A stretch of 64,000 bases of DNA from NCBI GenBank assembly GCA_023014485.1, contig JAJOZX010005606.1, positions 124,001 to 188,000 of the forward strand, given 5' to 3'. Source of the stretch: Bathynomus jamesi. Taxonomy: Eukaryota > Arthropoda > Malacostraca > Isopoda > Cirolanidae. This document shows positions 43,158 to 53,869 of the stretch, piece by piece. Made by a program: the position numbers and the translations under genes. How positions within the stretch are numbered: the stretch's first letter is position 1; each line of letters starts with the position of its first letter. The notes under the pieces are model-generated. The model searched no databases. It was given only the letters and a program-made list of their open reading frames with translations, and had not been told where the DNA came from.

Positions 43158-43463
43158 AGTTTACCGGCTTTATATGAAGATGGAGACACTGCCGCGGTGT
43201 CTACAATTAACCTTTTTAATGCAACCGATCGGGACGGATTATTTCCAATGCAAACCGTTGATGATATTTGCAATGACGCTCCTTACGATCCGGCGCAGTG
43301 GACTGCAGTTGAAATGTAAGTATAAAAATGTATGTACCTGTTTTTCTATTTTTTTGTGGCCTATATTTAGTTGCGAACTTGTTATTTATTTTAGTGTTCC
43401 TGAACATGTCATTAGGCGAATGCTCTTGAGTACCGTTCTGTGTTTCGATTTCCTTATATATAT

Positions 43464-43501
<38 letters not shown>

Positions 43502-43700
43502 GGTTGTAGTAATTTATTTTCATCTCATTAAATTTTATTGTAAAATGATTCATCAAAATAGCAGGTATCCTCACTTTTTAATTATAGATTAGTTTGAATT
43601 AATAATTAATAATTAATATTATGATAAAGTCCTGTTTTGATATTTTTATTAATAAAAAATTGAATTTTTTTAACTTATAACAATCAAGACTCCTTTACAA

Positions 43701-43739
<39 letters not shown>

Positions 43740-44101
43740 ATATATATATATATATTGCATGTGTTTTTATGAAAAGCAAATGGGTTTTTATTAAAAAAGA
43801 TTCAGAAAAATGTATGAACTAATCAAATTAACTTAAAATCATCCTTTCTTTTTAAAGGTCCGACGAGGAATTGACTCGTGTTATACAATCTTTTCGTGAT
43901 AGCAATGAAGAAACGCATGTCGTGCACCTGAATACGGAGGTAGAAGTTTACCGCGCATTCAGCCACATCATCAACCAAATAATGTAAGTTTTTTCTTATG
44001 TTTTCGGTAAGAGCTTTTTTTCTTTTATATGTGTTTCGGGTAAGAAGAACCTTTAATGTAATTTCAGCAATTTATTAAATGATAGAAATCATGTTTTATA
44101 A
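43158..44101 (+). pseudogene. Small three-exon gene model, unknown function, possible early stop
   Basis: Not recognised. Exon 1 codes from 43158 to 43315 and ends at AT|GTAAGT. Exon 2 is 43858-43983, preceded by TTTCTTTTTAAAG and followed by GTAAGT. Exon 3 starts at 44068 after AATTTCAG and ends at TAA 44099-44101. Phases match across both junctions and composition changes sharply at them, so the exons look real. The product would be about 106 residues, acidic in the middle (SDEELTRVIQSF, then NEETHVVHL), with no signal or membrane segment seen. The nearest upstream ATG (43137) is in frame but separated by a TAA at 43155; the next in-frame ATG is 43249. It lies between a tandem repeat and the Polinton and could be a host gene, a retained viral-type accessory gene or a decayed copy. 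Confidence 0.5.
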
Positions 44102-45068
44102 AATAGTACAATTTTTATAACCATCTTAAATTAGCTACAGAATTAGTTTCCATTACATTTTAAATAAGCTACAGAATACACAAACTAACATTATTGGAGA
44201 CAACAATGATGCAAATATTCAGTTTATATATACACGAGCAAAACATCATACAACACATCGAGTGCGCACAAACGGGTACCTTTTTTTTATCTGTCTGCAT
44301 ACCATTTGATCATTCCGTTCAGTGTGACACGGGTAAAATAATTTTTAAAAATTTATATATTCCTTACCACGGACATGTACTTGAGAAATGAAAGGCAATA
44401 CATACCATATACGTTACTATAGTATCTATGGAATTAATAGGGATTCCATACAATTTTGGGAATGTGTAGCTGTTGGAAAAATTTTACAATAATAACGTCA
44501 TTCTATGGATGAGTCCCGAGTGAATTAAAATAGTACAAGCGGTCCCTATTTTAAAAATAGATAGCTATCCAATGAATCCCTTCACCACCAATAACCGGTA
44601 TACACAATAAGACTACCGCAATCTCTCGTAGTTGACAATTTCAATGTTTCATTCTTCGCACACACACACACCGATAAATTTGGTACGTGTGAGTCGTTCA
44701 CTATTCATTACTCTATGAAGTGTATTCGCGTCCATTTTAAAAGTCAGTGACAACGCCCCTAAATCTATCAACTTATATCAGGGCTTCTGACTTGAGGTAT
44801 ACTAGTACACTAATAGACGCGTCTAATAGGCACGAATTCCAACCGGAGATGTTTCTACTCTGTTGTGAACTTAAGTGTATATTTAACTAGCAGATAAGTC
44901 AGGTGTGATGTCAAACGGATAAAGGTTAAATTGATATGGACCAGATTACTATATGCTCTCGCCTAAAGCGGGAACACAGCGTCTGATGAATAATCTGTAT
45001 CCATTGTCCTGCTCGACGCAGCGCCATTGATATATAGAGTTATATTTTTAAGGCAGAAATTCTCGAAT
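44102..45068. other. No gene seen; probable eroded C-terminal part of the capsid gene
   Basis: Minus-strand coding similarity does not continue convincingly beyond 45069, although a Polinton major capsid gene should extend further. The left end and TIR of the Polinton were not found here. Confidence 0.4.
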
Positions 45069-45907
45069 TTAAAGGCACTCTTTATATTTTCCATTCACCG
45101 AAGCGTATTCCTGCATTCCAATTAATATTCTTTTAGGTAGAACTCCCAGGGCGATGTTTTCTATCTGTTTCGATGCCAACCCTGCTGGAATCGTGTATAG
45201 TTTGATCTGTACTCTGTTAATTCGATATTTTACTGTGGTGTGTAGTGAATTTTTCTCATAATGTGAATCACAACGGGTTTTGCTCTCTTCTTGATCAACA
45301 TCCAGATTTAAACAAATCTCAGGATTCGTGCGGGTGAGCTTTATTTTCATATCCACCCCATTCACAAGCAACTTCGCCTGGAATGTGAAGTCTGTATGTA
45401 GGCCAAAACACTCATATATCTTCTTTTTAGAAATTTTAAATTTGTCCTTTCTACTACTTCCGTCTTTAGTCTGATAATAGCCCTCGTCATTTAAAATAGT
45501 ATCCTTCGCTTCTTTGGAAAAGTTCAGCACATTTTCCAGATAGGCTCGTAGGTGATAGTACCCCGCGCCTGCCGATATGTTGACCTGATTTAAATATACA
45601 TTACGCTGGTTGAATATGGAGTGCAGAAAGTTTGTTTCAGGTATACAGCATATTTGCCATCGCAGTCCGTTCCATCAGAATGGGCTATACGTAGTTTAGC
45701 GTACTGCACACAGCTTGGGTCAAAAAAGTAAGGGCCTGAGCTGGGTATCACGAATTCTATAGGAGCACTCGGGGAACTAATTGTGTTTAAAGGGTTAATT
45801 GTAATAAAGTCACTGTGCTCAATAGAAACTTGAGTTGGGGGCATGTCAAAGAGGAACAGCTCCGATTTACAACATTGTGAAATACACGGATGGATGAAGC
45901 GTGCCAT
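45069..45907 (-). pseudogene. Polinton major capsid protein, N-terminal two segments, frameshifted, C-terminus lost
   Basis: Starts at ATG 45907. The first open segment (45907-45590) carries an N-terminal region and the first strands of a double jelly-roll capsid protein (ISQCCKSELFLFDMPPTQ, EFVIPSSGPYFFDPS, YAKLRIAHSDGT). A frame change near 45560-45590 leads to the second segment (45530-45069) with ISAGAGYYHLRAYLE just upstream, then ECFGLHTDFTFQAKLLVNG and LPKRILIGMQEYASVNG. In the family the protein continues for roughly another 250 residues with the second jelly roll; that part is not recognisable here. The virion-type capsid shell role is family knowledge. This copy cannot be translated as one protein. 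Confidence 0.75.
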
Positions 45908-45987
45908 AACGAGTCAGAAAGAGTACCACCTCTCTCGACAAGTAGTAAACAGTTTATGATTCATGAGAGCAATGTCCTTAGCTTATA

Positions 45988-46362
45988 TCAGTCAAAAAAA
46001 TGGTCATCCATAGGTTTCATTCGCTTAGAACACTTCTTCCTTTTTGATATCCTTTTACGTTTAACACCACGTGCTGGTAATCCCTTCTTCCTACCACCAC
46101 GCATTTTTCTCTTTGCATCTTTGATAATTCCGTCCCCTCTACGCTTTAAGTGTTTTTTTAGAGCTTCTTTAGGTTTAGTCCCAGCCATTATGTTTTCTGA
46201 CGTGATAAGACCTGATTGTAGCGCTTTCCTCCCGAGATATCTGGCACCCCTCTTCAGCAAGGGGACAGCAGTACGTACTATGGTTGAAAAAATGGATACA
46301 AGCCCACTACCACGCTGGTATCTTACACCTCGATAGACTGTGAAAGGCTTTTTGTCCATCAT
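45988..46362 (-). CDS. Polinton basic core/minor capsid protein (adenovirus pX-like)
   Basis: An intact 124-residue frame from ATG 46362. The N-terminal half has the conserved VYRGVRYQRGSG followed by a hydrophobic stretch (FSTIVRTAVPLLKRGARYLG, residues about 25-45). The C-terminal half is strongly basic (KKHLKRRGDGIIKDAKRKMR, then a K/R-rich GGRKKG and KRKRISKRKK). This layout matches the PX-type protein of Polintons, thought to bind DNA inside the particle and resembling adenovirus core proteins. It lies 80 bp upstream of the major capsid gene on the same strand. One of the few uninterrupted genes of this copy; a remnant of its start region recurs at 41412-41472. Confidence 0.75.
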   Translation of the reverse strand: MMDKKPFTVYRGVRYQRGSGLVSIFSTIVRTAVPLLKRGARYLGRKALQSGLITSENIMAGTKPKEALKKHLKRRGDGIIKDAKRKMRGGRKKGLPARGVKRKRISKRKKCSKRMKPMDDHFFD

Positions 46363-46428
46363 AACTCAGTGCGTTGAAAGTGCAGCGTCACTGTTAAGCT
46401 CCCATCACGGAATGTGAAACTGTTTCCC

Positions 46429-47231
46429 TCAATCGTTCTTATATATATATATTGAGATATTCTCTATTAGATTAGTTGCAACATTCACATAATGGGGCCT
46501 GTCATATGTAATACTCAAGCCCTTCCCTCTATGGTTGGGAATGTGAGCAATGCGTAGCAGGCGTGCCTGGGTATCTCCAACAAACTGGTGCTCCACTATA
46601 TTGCTGTAAATATAGCACATGCCTTGGGGTGTATAGCCAGCAACCAATTTCTCCAATTTCATCTGATACATTAGACTGGACAAGTCATGTTGTACCTCGT
46701 GAAAGGTATCTCTTTTGGAAGGCTGATCGATATCGCCCCTAGGTTATAATTTTGAACAGCCCTTTGTCTTTAATATTTCTGTTAACCTGTGATTTTAGGA
46801 TTAGAGTATATGCGGGGGTTTCTTTGCTTACGATTTCGTATACTAAATCAGCCGTAAGATTTTTTTTTGAAGCTTACGTTTAAGTCTCTCACAACATCCT
46901 CAGCCGCACCATACCGGCCCGGACCTAGTGTTACTACCGTACTGTAATACCGTGCATCCCCAATCCGGGCGATACGTATGGTTTCATCCCGAGTTATCCC
47001 GGCTTTTTCACACTCATCAAGGTCTCTAAGAACCGTAAAAACGGGTTCTTTATAATAAATATTTAAAAAGAGGGTGTCCAGCTGAATTTCGCATATCCCC
47101 ACCTCATACGAATCACGACCCAATTCAATGAGGCCACGGAGTTCTGTTACAAAGTTGGCTAGGGTGTTGTTAGGATGTACAGACAGGGAAGAAGAGGACG
47201 GTAGTATGACGTAGAAATGGTTGGGCGCCAT
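46429..47231 (-). pseudogene. Polinton minor capsid (penton-like, PY) protein, frameshifted
   Basis: Starts at ATG 47231 with FYVILPSSSSLSVHPNNTLA and NFVTELRGLIELGRDSYEVG, the conserved opening of the Polinton penton-type protein (single jelly roll). This frame ends at 46848. After a gap with frame changes the C-terminal part is open at 46683-46429: CYIYSNIVEHQFVGDTQARL, LRIAHIPN, YDRPHYVNVATNLIENISI. That segment matches the conserved YxxxxPHYxPV end of the family. A (TA)n-derived tail replaces the last residues. Such proteins occupy capsid vertices in related viruses (family knowledge). Not translatable in one frame. Confidence 0.75.
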
Positions 47232-47239
47232 GTTGTGTA

Positions 47240-48298
47240 CTATTTAAGCTTCATTATTGCATCAGCTTTTATATAGGTGTTGAAGATTTCTGGATACCCT
47301 AGCCATTTCACCAGGTACATTTTTCTCTTTCCTGAGCCTTTGCTTCCTAAAATGTTTTCGATTTTAAACATTTTTTCCTAAATTAAATGTCACTTTCTGC
47401 AACTCCTCGCGGTAAAAGCCTCCTGCGATTTCTTCCACACTCAGATCTTCAACGTAATACATTATCTCGCCTTTAGGTCTCAGCCCTAACTTTAAACATC
47501 TCACGTGTCCAACCTTGCTCAAATCCCTTCGCGAATTTATTTTCAGAACGCGACATAATCACTGATTTTGAAAAGCGCAGAGTGTGGCGGTGTTCTACGA
47601 ATATCTCTTCTCACATGAGGCTCTGTGTGCGTATCTCTTTCCAAAATCTCGTGAGGTGTTGTCCCAATCGTGCGATGGTGTGAGCCGTTGTATGATGAGG
47701 CCAATGATTCCAGAATGTCTATATATCTGTGTGTGTTTTTATGTGTAAAATAGCGGTGCATGCGTTCCTTTATGGTACGTTGAACTCTTTCAGCTAAAGA
47801 GGCCTTATGTATAGAATTGCTAGTGTAGTAGCTGATATTAAACTCTGTCAGCATATTCTGAAAAGCTCGGCCTATAAATTCTTTCCCCATATCTGTAGAA
47901 AAATAGCCAGGAACCCTGTTTTCTTTCAACATCAACGTTTTGGTGGCTTTAGCAACTGTTTCAGGCTATTTATTTTTCAGTGGAATTAGCCACAGATATC
48001 TACAGAATACATCTATTATGAATAGGATGTAGCGGTAACCATCGTTATACATTGAATATCTTTGCATATCTGTTAAATCTGCTTGCCAAATAGAGTCAAT
48101 CGATGCCGCTGCTGTCTTGGCTGTTTTAAACCTTTTTCTCACAGGCTTATGAAGTGTATAAGCGTCCTGCTCCCGCAAAAACCTCTCAACATCTTTTTTC
48201 CCTACTCCATCGTAAACACTTCTGTACAGTCTATCTACGCCTCCGTAGGAGGCTGGGCTAGAAATGTCATAATAACGTCTTCTTAATATGTTAGCCAT
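47240..48298 (-). pseudogene. Polinton retroviral-type integrase with C-terminal chromodomain, frameshifted
   Basis: Starts at ATG 48298. N-terminal region ILRRRYYDISSPASYGGVDR, then an HTH/zinc-type segment. The DDE core follows: SIWQADLTDMQRYS (first Asp, about 48090), FSTDMGKEFIGRAFQNML (second Asp, about 47900), KASLAERVQRTIKERMHRYF (Glu, about 47795). A break near 47936-47966 splits the core. After the core, further frame changes lead to RKMYLVKWLGYPEIFNTYI at about 47315-47260, a chromodomain as in cellular-type Polinton integrases. The enzyme inserts the element DNA, producing 6-bp duplications in the family; all three acidic residues survive but the reading frame does not. Confidence 0.85.
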
Positions 48299-48390
48299 TT
48301 GCGTATTTTAGAGGCACGTGGTAGGTTGACCGTTGTTGTTGTCCTCTTCTTTCTCCTCTTCAGAGGTGCTACCGCTGGGGGTGATGGCGT

Positions 48391-49034
48391 TCAATTGTGG
48401 CACATGCGAGCATGTTCCAAGTCTTTTAACCTGTTCAGATTTCCTATCATTGTTTTGGGGACATTTATTTGTTGTAGTCTTGCTTTAATATGCTTCCATC
48501 CTGATGGTGAGGGCCTATCCCACTTTCTCACCAGATCATGGACGATGTCTACGATATTCGATCCCTGTACCTTTGCTCCTTCCACAATGATCTCACCTGT
48601 ATCGGTCCACTGTATGTTGGGATCCTCATTCAATAGATTATAAAGACTTAAACCTTTATTCCTCAATGTATGTGGGAGGGTGCTTTTTAATACATGCTCG
48701 ATATGTTGTGGGCCGACCCGTTATTCTTTGGTTGGTCAGCTCTATCGTCGGACACAGGTCCTATGTCGCCATGCTCATCGTTGGCCGTGCTGTGCCTAAT
48801 AACCACGGGATCTCTGTCGGATTCTTATAATTTTTACTCGTGAAGAAATTTCTGCAGAGCTTCTTGGTATAAGATTCTTTTCTCATCAGGTGTTTTTTCA
48901 CTGTTTAATAGGGCTAACAATTCGCTTTCCATTCTTTTAAGCCTGCTTTTACGGGTTCTAGAACCGTGTCTGGACTCTTTGAACTTTGCAGTGAAGCATA
49001 CACCTCGTGTGGAATCACTACCACTTTCTTCATT
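48391..49034 (-). pseudogene. Conserved Polinton protein of unknown function, frameshifted
   Basis: Starts at ATG 49034 (MKKVVVIPHEVYASLQSS). A middle coil (ESELLALLNSEKTPDEKRIL, YQEALQKFLHE) is reached through a frame change. The conserved C-terminal part lies at 48666-48391 with KGLSLYNLLNEDPNIQWTDT, GEIIVEGAKVQGSNIVDIVH, and GWKHIKARLQQINVPKTMIG. I recall proteins of this layout (short helical N-terminus; W-x-x-x-GEI-x-G-x-x-x-x-GSNI) as a standard small Polinton gene next to the ATPase, without known function. Two or more frame changes prevent translation. It sits between integrase and ATPase on the same strand, probably co-oriented with them. Confidence 0.65.
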
Positions 49035-49355
49035 ATATTAATCTAGTCAGTAAAGGACCCAAAACTGAAAATAAGATGGGGAGGAATGACCCTCCTCTTT
49101 GTACAATAATTCGTTTTTTCTTCCCCACAGTTTGACTTTTACGAGCGAGTGTACGTATTATGTTCTTGTAACGGCGTAGGCGAGCCTTCTGAGGGGTTTC
49201 ATTGATACATTGCAATTTATAACGTTAAGACAGATTTCACAGATGCATTTTAAAAAGTCGGAGTCGATATTTTTAGCAAACATCTGTTGCATTGCCCGGG
49301 GCAGTCGATGATAGATTTTTATTAATTCATGGTATTTCTTTAGCCTCTTTGTCAT
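49033..49355 (-). pseudogene. Small basic/hydrophobic Polinton protein, frameshifted
   Basis: The minus-strand frame from ATG 49355 (MTKRLKKYHELIKIYHRLPR) is helical and basic. After a frame change the second half reads LRRYKNIIRTLARKSQTVGK, then IVQRGGSFLPILFSVLGPLL. Polintons commonly carry such a gene, ending with a basic stretch, QRGGFLP and a hydrophobic tail, and some workers compare it with adenovirus pVI or membrane-active proteins; that comparison is uncertain. Located between the ATPase and the preceding conserved protein with almost no spacing. Confidence 0.55.
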
Positions 49356-49400
49356 TCTGGAATATACACCGTTTCAGGCTCGTTTGGAAATATTTCGTTC

Positions 49401-49973
49401 TTAGAAGCACCCTAAACGTGTTTCGCGGATGAAGGTCACAAAGCAAATATCCGTAACGTGACTTGTAGCTTCTTTATAAACTTCCAAAAACTCCTTACGC
49501 TGATTCGGGAACATTTGATTGGCTAATACCCCAATTTGTGACACATCTCTACGTTGCGCGAATAAGACTAGATATTGTGTATTTAACGACACATCGCGCA
49601 TGTATCTATTTTTGAAAAATAGATTCTGATTGATGAAGAACACGCTTATGTTAAGATGGTGGGAGAACACTGTAAATGTCTCGGCAAACGTTTTATCCAT
49701 TTCCAACATGAGATCGTCAATTACAATGACTGTATGCTCATTTCCCTTTAACGAATTAACGTCATATACACCTTTGTGGAACAAAATATCATCTTGGTAC
49801 TCGTTGAACACTGATTGATACGTCGAATAGCACCATATAACTTTATGCACAAATTTTGAGAACATCTCTCCCTTTTCTTTAATGATTTTAAGCATAAACA
49901 CAGTTTTACCACATCCTGTAGGGCCAGATATAATACATGTGGATGGGCTCGTTAACCTAAATTTTTCTACCAA
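49401..49973 (-). CDS. Polinton packaging ATPase (FtsK/HerA superfamily)
   Basis: Open 190-residue frame from ATG 49973. Walker A is GPTGCGKT at residues 17-24. Walker B is VIVIDDLM at residues 82-89. A sensor-type Asn/Gln lies in FINQNLFFKNRYMRDVSLN (residues about 112-130), followed by the conserved FAQRRDVSQIGVLANQMFP. These are the hallmarks of the A32-like/HerA ATPases that drive genome packaging in Polintons and related viruses. Usual length is about 230-250 residues. The frame here ends with FIRETRLGCF, slightly earlier than in many homologues, so the C-terminus may be clipped. It is the first minus-strand gene left of the divergent region at about 50.0 kb. Confidence 0.85.
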   Translation of the reverse strand: MVEKFRLTSPSTCIISGPTGCGKTVFMLKIIKEKGEMFSKFVHKVIWCYSTYQSVFNEYQDDILFHKGVYDVNSLKGNEHTVIVIDDLMLEMDKTFAETFTVFSHHLNISVFFINQNLFFKNRYMRDVSLNTQYLVLFAQRRDVSQIGVLANQMFPNQRKEFLEVYKEATSHVTDICFVTFIRETRLGCF

Positions 49974-50050
49974 AATATAATAAAAATTTAAGTGGTGTTC
50001 CTTATATTCTACAGTCTTGTTTTTCCTCTTCTTCCACAGAACCGTGAATG
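49974..50050. promoter_or_regulatory. Divergent intergenic region between ATPase and polymerase genes
   Basis: Only about 45-75 bp, including AAAATATAATAAAAATTTAA, separate the minus-strand ATPase start (49973) from the plus-strand polymerase reading frame. This is the only strand switch in the element, so it should hold both promoters. No distinct motif beyond AT-richness was seen. Confidence 0.35.
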
Positions 50051-52248
50051 ACGGTGAGGTACAGCATCATGTCCTAATCATCGATATTACAGACGACCCC
50101 GATGACAGTGTAGTTGTTGTCACAGACTCCACCCCCGCTAACGAGCCCACCAGCGACACCTGTAATACCACAACGCACCAATTCAAAACGGAGGCATGAT
50201 GAAAAGCTTTCCACGTCAGGTATAAAGCGTGCCAGGAGTGCGCCGGTTGTTAGACCCCCAATAATAGAACCCCAACCCTCTACGTCTTACGACACAACCC
50301 CCACAATAGTACCTTCCTCAAATAAAAATGTACCCCCTTATTCCTGTTCAATTCCAGGTACATCCTCCATAGCAGCAGCAGCTTCTCGTGCTGTAAAGGA
50401 AGGTATAACATTCGAGTTGGTGCGCACCGCCACCCCCACCTCAGCCCTGACTAGGAATCGGTATATAGTTAGGGTTGACCCTGGATCCATGTATAGCAAT
50501 GGTTTTGAACACGGACTACGGCGGGTAGTTGAACGTATTGTGGAGTTTGCCCTTCAGAAACGCGACGAACGTGAAGTCAGGACGAGCTGTAGATGATTTT
50601 TGGGTAGTAAGACCATTCAGACGCTTGGCAGTTGTAGATATACAGTATATATTAGGCCGTATAATACAGGCCTCTGAAAGTAGTACAGACTTCAATATGG
50701 ACAACTTCACGGTAGATACTGACCGTGTGTTCCGTGTTGCGGGTCATAGTGCCACACCTTATACTCTTAACTTCAATTATCAGGTTATTTACAGGCGGCA
50801 TATAGACGCCGATCGTGGTTGCAGCTTTATAGCACTCGTCTTGGCCCGTATGTTTACTAGATTAAATACACGGACGCCAAAAAATGTGGTTGCCTATGGT
50901 TGTACAGCGTGCCGGTAAACTGATTTCAGACTACAAGTTTGAGTTTGGTTGTAATATGGGTCCTGAAGAGCTGAGAAGGGTAGAGGAGGAAATGAATGTT
51001 CGTATAGTTGTATTCGGAATGGATGTTCGTCGTAGGACTGTGTATGTTTTTAAACGCAGTGTGGGACATCGTACAAGACCCCTACTTATTTTAGGATTGT
51101 CAGGTTCAACGTATCTCCCCCATCCGTAATATGAGGATAAAAGTCGAAAATATGGAAGGCATCATGATTTGTGTAAGCCTGTAAGGGATGTCTCGAGTTT
51201 GCGGATGATATAATGAAACATTGTAAGAATTTCCACATGGTGTGTGCGCAGTGTAAAAGCTCCAAATGCGAAAGCCGTGTGGTTGAAGCTGAGAAGAGAG
51301 ACTGTGATGTATGCTGACGCACATTTTTCAATAATAACTGTTTTGGCTCCATAAGTCAATTGGTACGTGCAAAAAAATGAGAATCTGTGAATGTGGTATG
51401 TTTCATATGATGGATAATTGGGAATTTCCAGCATAAATGTAATGGAATTCATTGTTCTACATGCCATAAAATATATAAGGCGGATGGAGTAAAGAATGTA
51501 TGTTATATAAAAGACGCTAAACCTAAAAATAAACCTTGTTTAACTATGTACTACGATATAGAAACACATACGATTGCTGAAACCAAAGAGGTTATCCCAC
51601 ATCTACTTGTAAGCCAGACTGTCTGTGATGAGTGCATGGAGGTCGAGTGTGATGAATATCACAAATGTGGTAAACGGACAAACGTTTTTAAAACGATTGC
51701 ACACAACAGTCCCGTGAGACTCTTTGTGTCCTATTTTGTCAAGTTAGCAGACAAGTTCAAAAAGATGACTGTGTATATTCTTGCTCATAACGGGGCAAAA
51801 TTTGACCACTGTTCCTTTATAAGGAATTGCTCGAGCACGAGTCATCTGAGATATTTACAGGTGATCCCTTGAAAGGAGGAAACAAATTTATACAGATGCA
51901 AATAAGAAGTAATGTTCAGTTTAAAGACTTTATTATTAACACCTTGTAAATTAGCCAAGCTACCCAAGGTAACGGGCGTAGCCGCCGAAGTTTCAAAAGG
52001 ATATTTTCCTCACACATTCCTCACTACAGAAACTTTAAATTACGTAGGACTACCTCCACCCAAACATTATTTTAACTATGAATGTATGAGTACAGGTGAA
52101 CGTGAAGATTTTGACCGCTACTACAACAGTTTTAATGAATCTAATCCTTACATTATAGCTGATGAATGTAAGCGTTATTGCGTGAATGATGTGCGTGTGC
52201 TTAGAGTATGTTTCCAGGCCATTAAAAGGATGTATCATACATAGACCG

Positions 52249-52851
52249 GGAGCACCGACAATTCAGCGCAGGACAATTCAGCGCCGACAATTCAGCGCCG
52301 ACAATTCAGCGCAGACAATTCAGCGCAGACAATTCAGCGCAAGACAATTCAGCGCCGACAATTCAGCGCAAGTCAGTACAGTTAAAAGTTTAGTTAAAAT
52401 AATAAAAATAAATCGCAATAAATAAAAAGAGAAAATTTGTATATTTATATATATGCTAAATTGGGTCTGTATCGAAGGAGTGATATTTCAAAGGAGTGAC
52501 ATAACAAAGGAGTGACATAAATACCGTAACGAAGGAGTGACATAACGAAGGAGTGACAAATCGGAGATAAAATTCAAAGGAGTATAATTATTAAAATTTT
52601 ATTTAAAAAAACAAAATTTGTTAGAATTGTTAAAATTAAGATTTTATTTCAAAAACTAGAAACCTAACCTAACCTAACCTAACAGTTGCAAGCCTCTCTT
52701 CCCTCTGGATTTGTTCTTTCTTCTTCTTTGTTGGTATTTTCGCGCTGAATTGTCTTGCGCTGAATTGTCTTTGCGCTGTATTGTCTTGCGCTGAATTGTC
52801 GGCGCTGAATTGTCGGCGCTGAATTGTCCTGCGCTGAATTGTCGGGTCACG
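52249..52851. mobile_element. MULE-like foldback MITE (603 bp), copy 1, 9-bp target duplication
   Basis: CATAGACCG at 52240-52248 is repeated at 52852-52860. The left arm has about seven tandem copies of GACAATTCAGCGC(C/A) and the right arm about six copies of the complement GCGCTGAATTGTC. The interior has a one-sided tandem array of AAGGAGTGACATAAC (about 52470-52550) and a (CCTAA)n run at about 52662-52681. No coding capacity. Inserted in the Polinton polymerase gene. Confidence 0.9.
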
Positions 52852-53869
52852 CATAGACCGTTTCAAATGCGATCCGTTGGAAGTCGCAACCACGATCGCC
52901 TCATTGTGATTTACGGTGTTCAAGAACAATTTCATGCCTAAAGACATCTTAGCCGTCATTCACAGAAACAATCCCCGCAGTTATGGGCACGAGGCTATTT
53001 ACTGGCTCATACACATACAGCAGCAGACAGGTGTATACATAAAGCATGCCGCAACACGGGTGAAGTACCCATTAAGGTTAATGGTCGTGTTTTTTGGGTC
53101 GATGGTCTAAGTGAAAACCGTGCCACTGGTGAGAAGACTGTGTACTCCTTTAACGGTTGCTGGTGGCAAGGATGCCCCCGTCCTGAGTGTGGAATCGTAG
53201 GAGATATCCACGGTAGATCTCCTGCCGGCAGTCTTGCATGGACCCGCACCCGCGATCAGCTTATAGGCGCCCAGTTCACTCACAAGGTCTTGTGGGACCA
53301 TGAGTATGCTGAACGGATGGAAACAGATGGACAGTACCGTGAAGAAATAAACACGATCAAGCGTTCAATGGTGCTGGATCCTCTCAAATGCGGTGTTAGC
53401 TTGTTCGGAGGGCGTACAAATCCCTTCAAGTTATACTTTCCGCCTACGGAGGGCGTGAAACTCCATTATTACGATTTCTATTCTTTATACCCCTACGTGA
53501 TGAAGAACAATCCGTATCCCGTAGGTGCACCTGAAAAACTATTGGGATCTGACCTGCCCACCATCGAGGTGTTCTCAACAAATTTGAACACGTACGATTT
53601 CGATCTTTCTTTCGTAGATGTGCTTCCTCCTCGCGATTTATGGATGCCGATCTTATCCGTCGTTATAGACCACAAGCACATGTTTCCCCTGTGCGTGAAG
53701 TGCGCAGAGGAGAGCAATGGAGCTTGTAATCACACAACCAACCAGCGTAAGATCAGAGGCGTATATACAAGCCCTGAGCTGTTCCTAACCGTTCGCCATG
53801 GCTACAGAATATTGAAGATATATGAGGCGTGGAGGTTTCAGAAGCTACCCAACCTTTTCACGCCATATA

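Noticed and set aside
45890..46336. Plus-strand frame opposite the Polinton core-protein gene
   Set aside because: Antisense of a Lys/Arg-rich gene; no similarity and no promoter.
52262..52375. CRISPR-like array
   Set aside because: Repeats are short, contiguous or nearly so, without unique spacers, and mirrored at the other end of a transposon with a target duplication.
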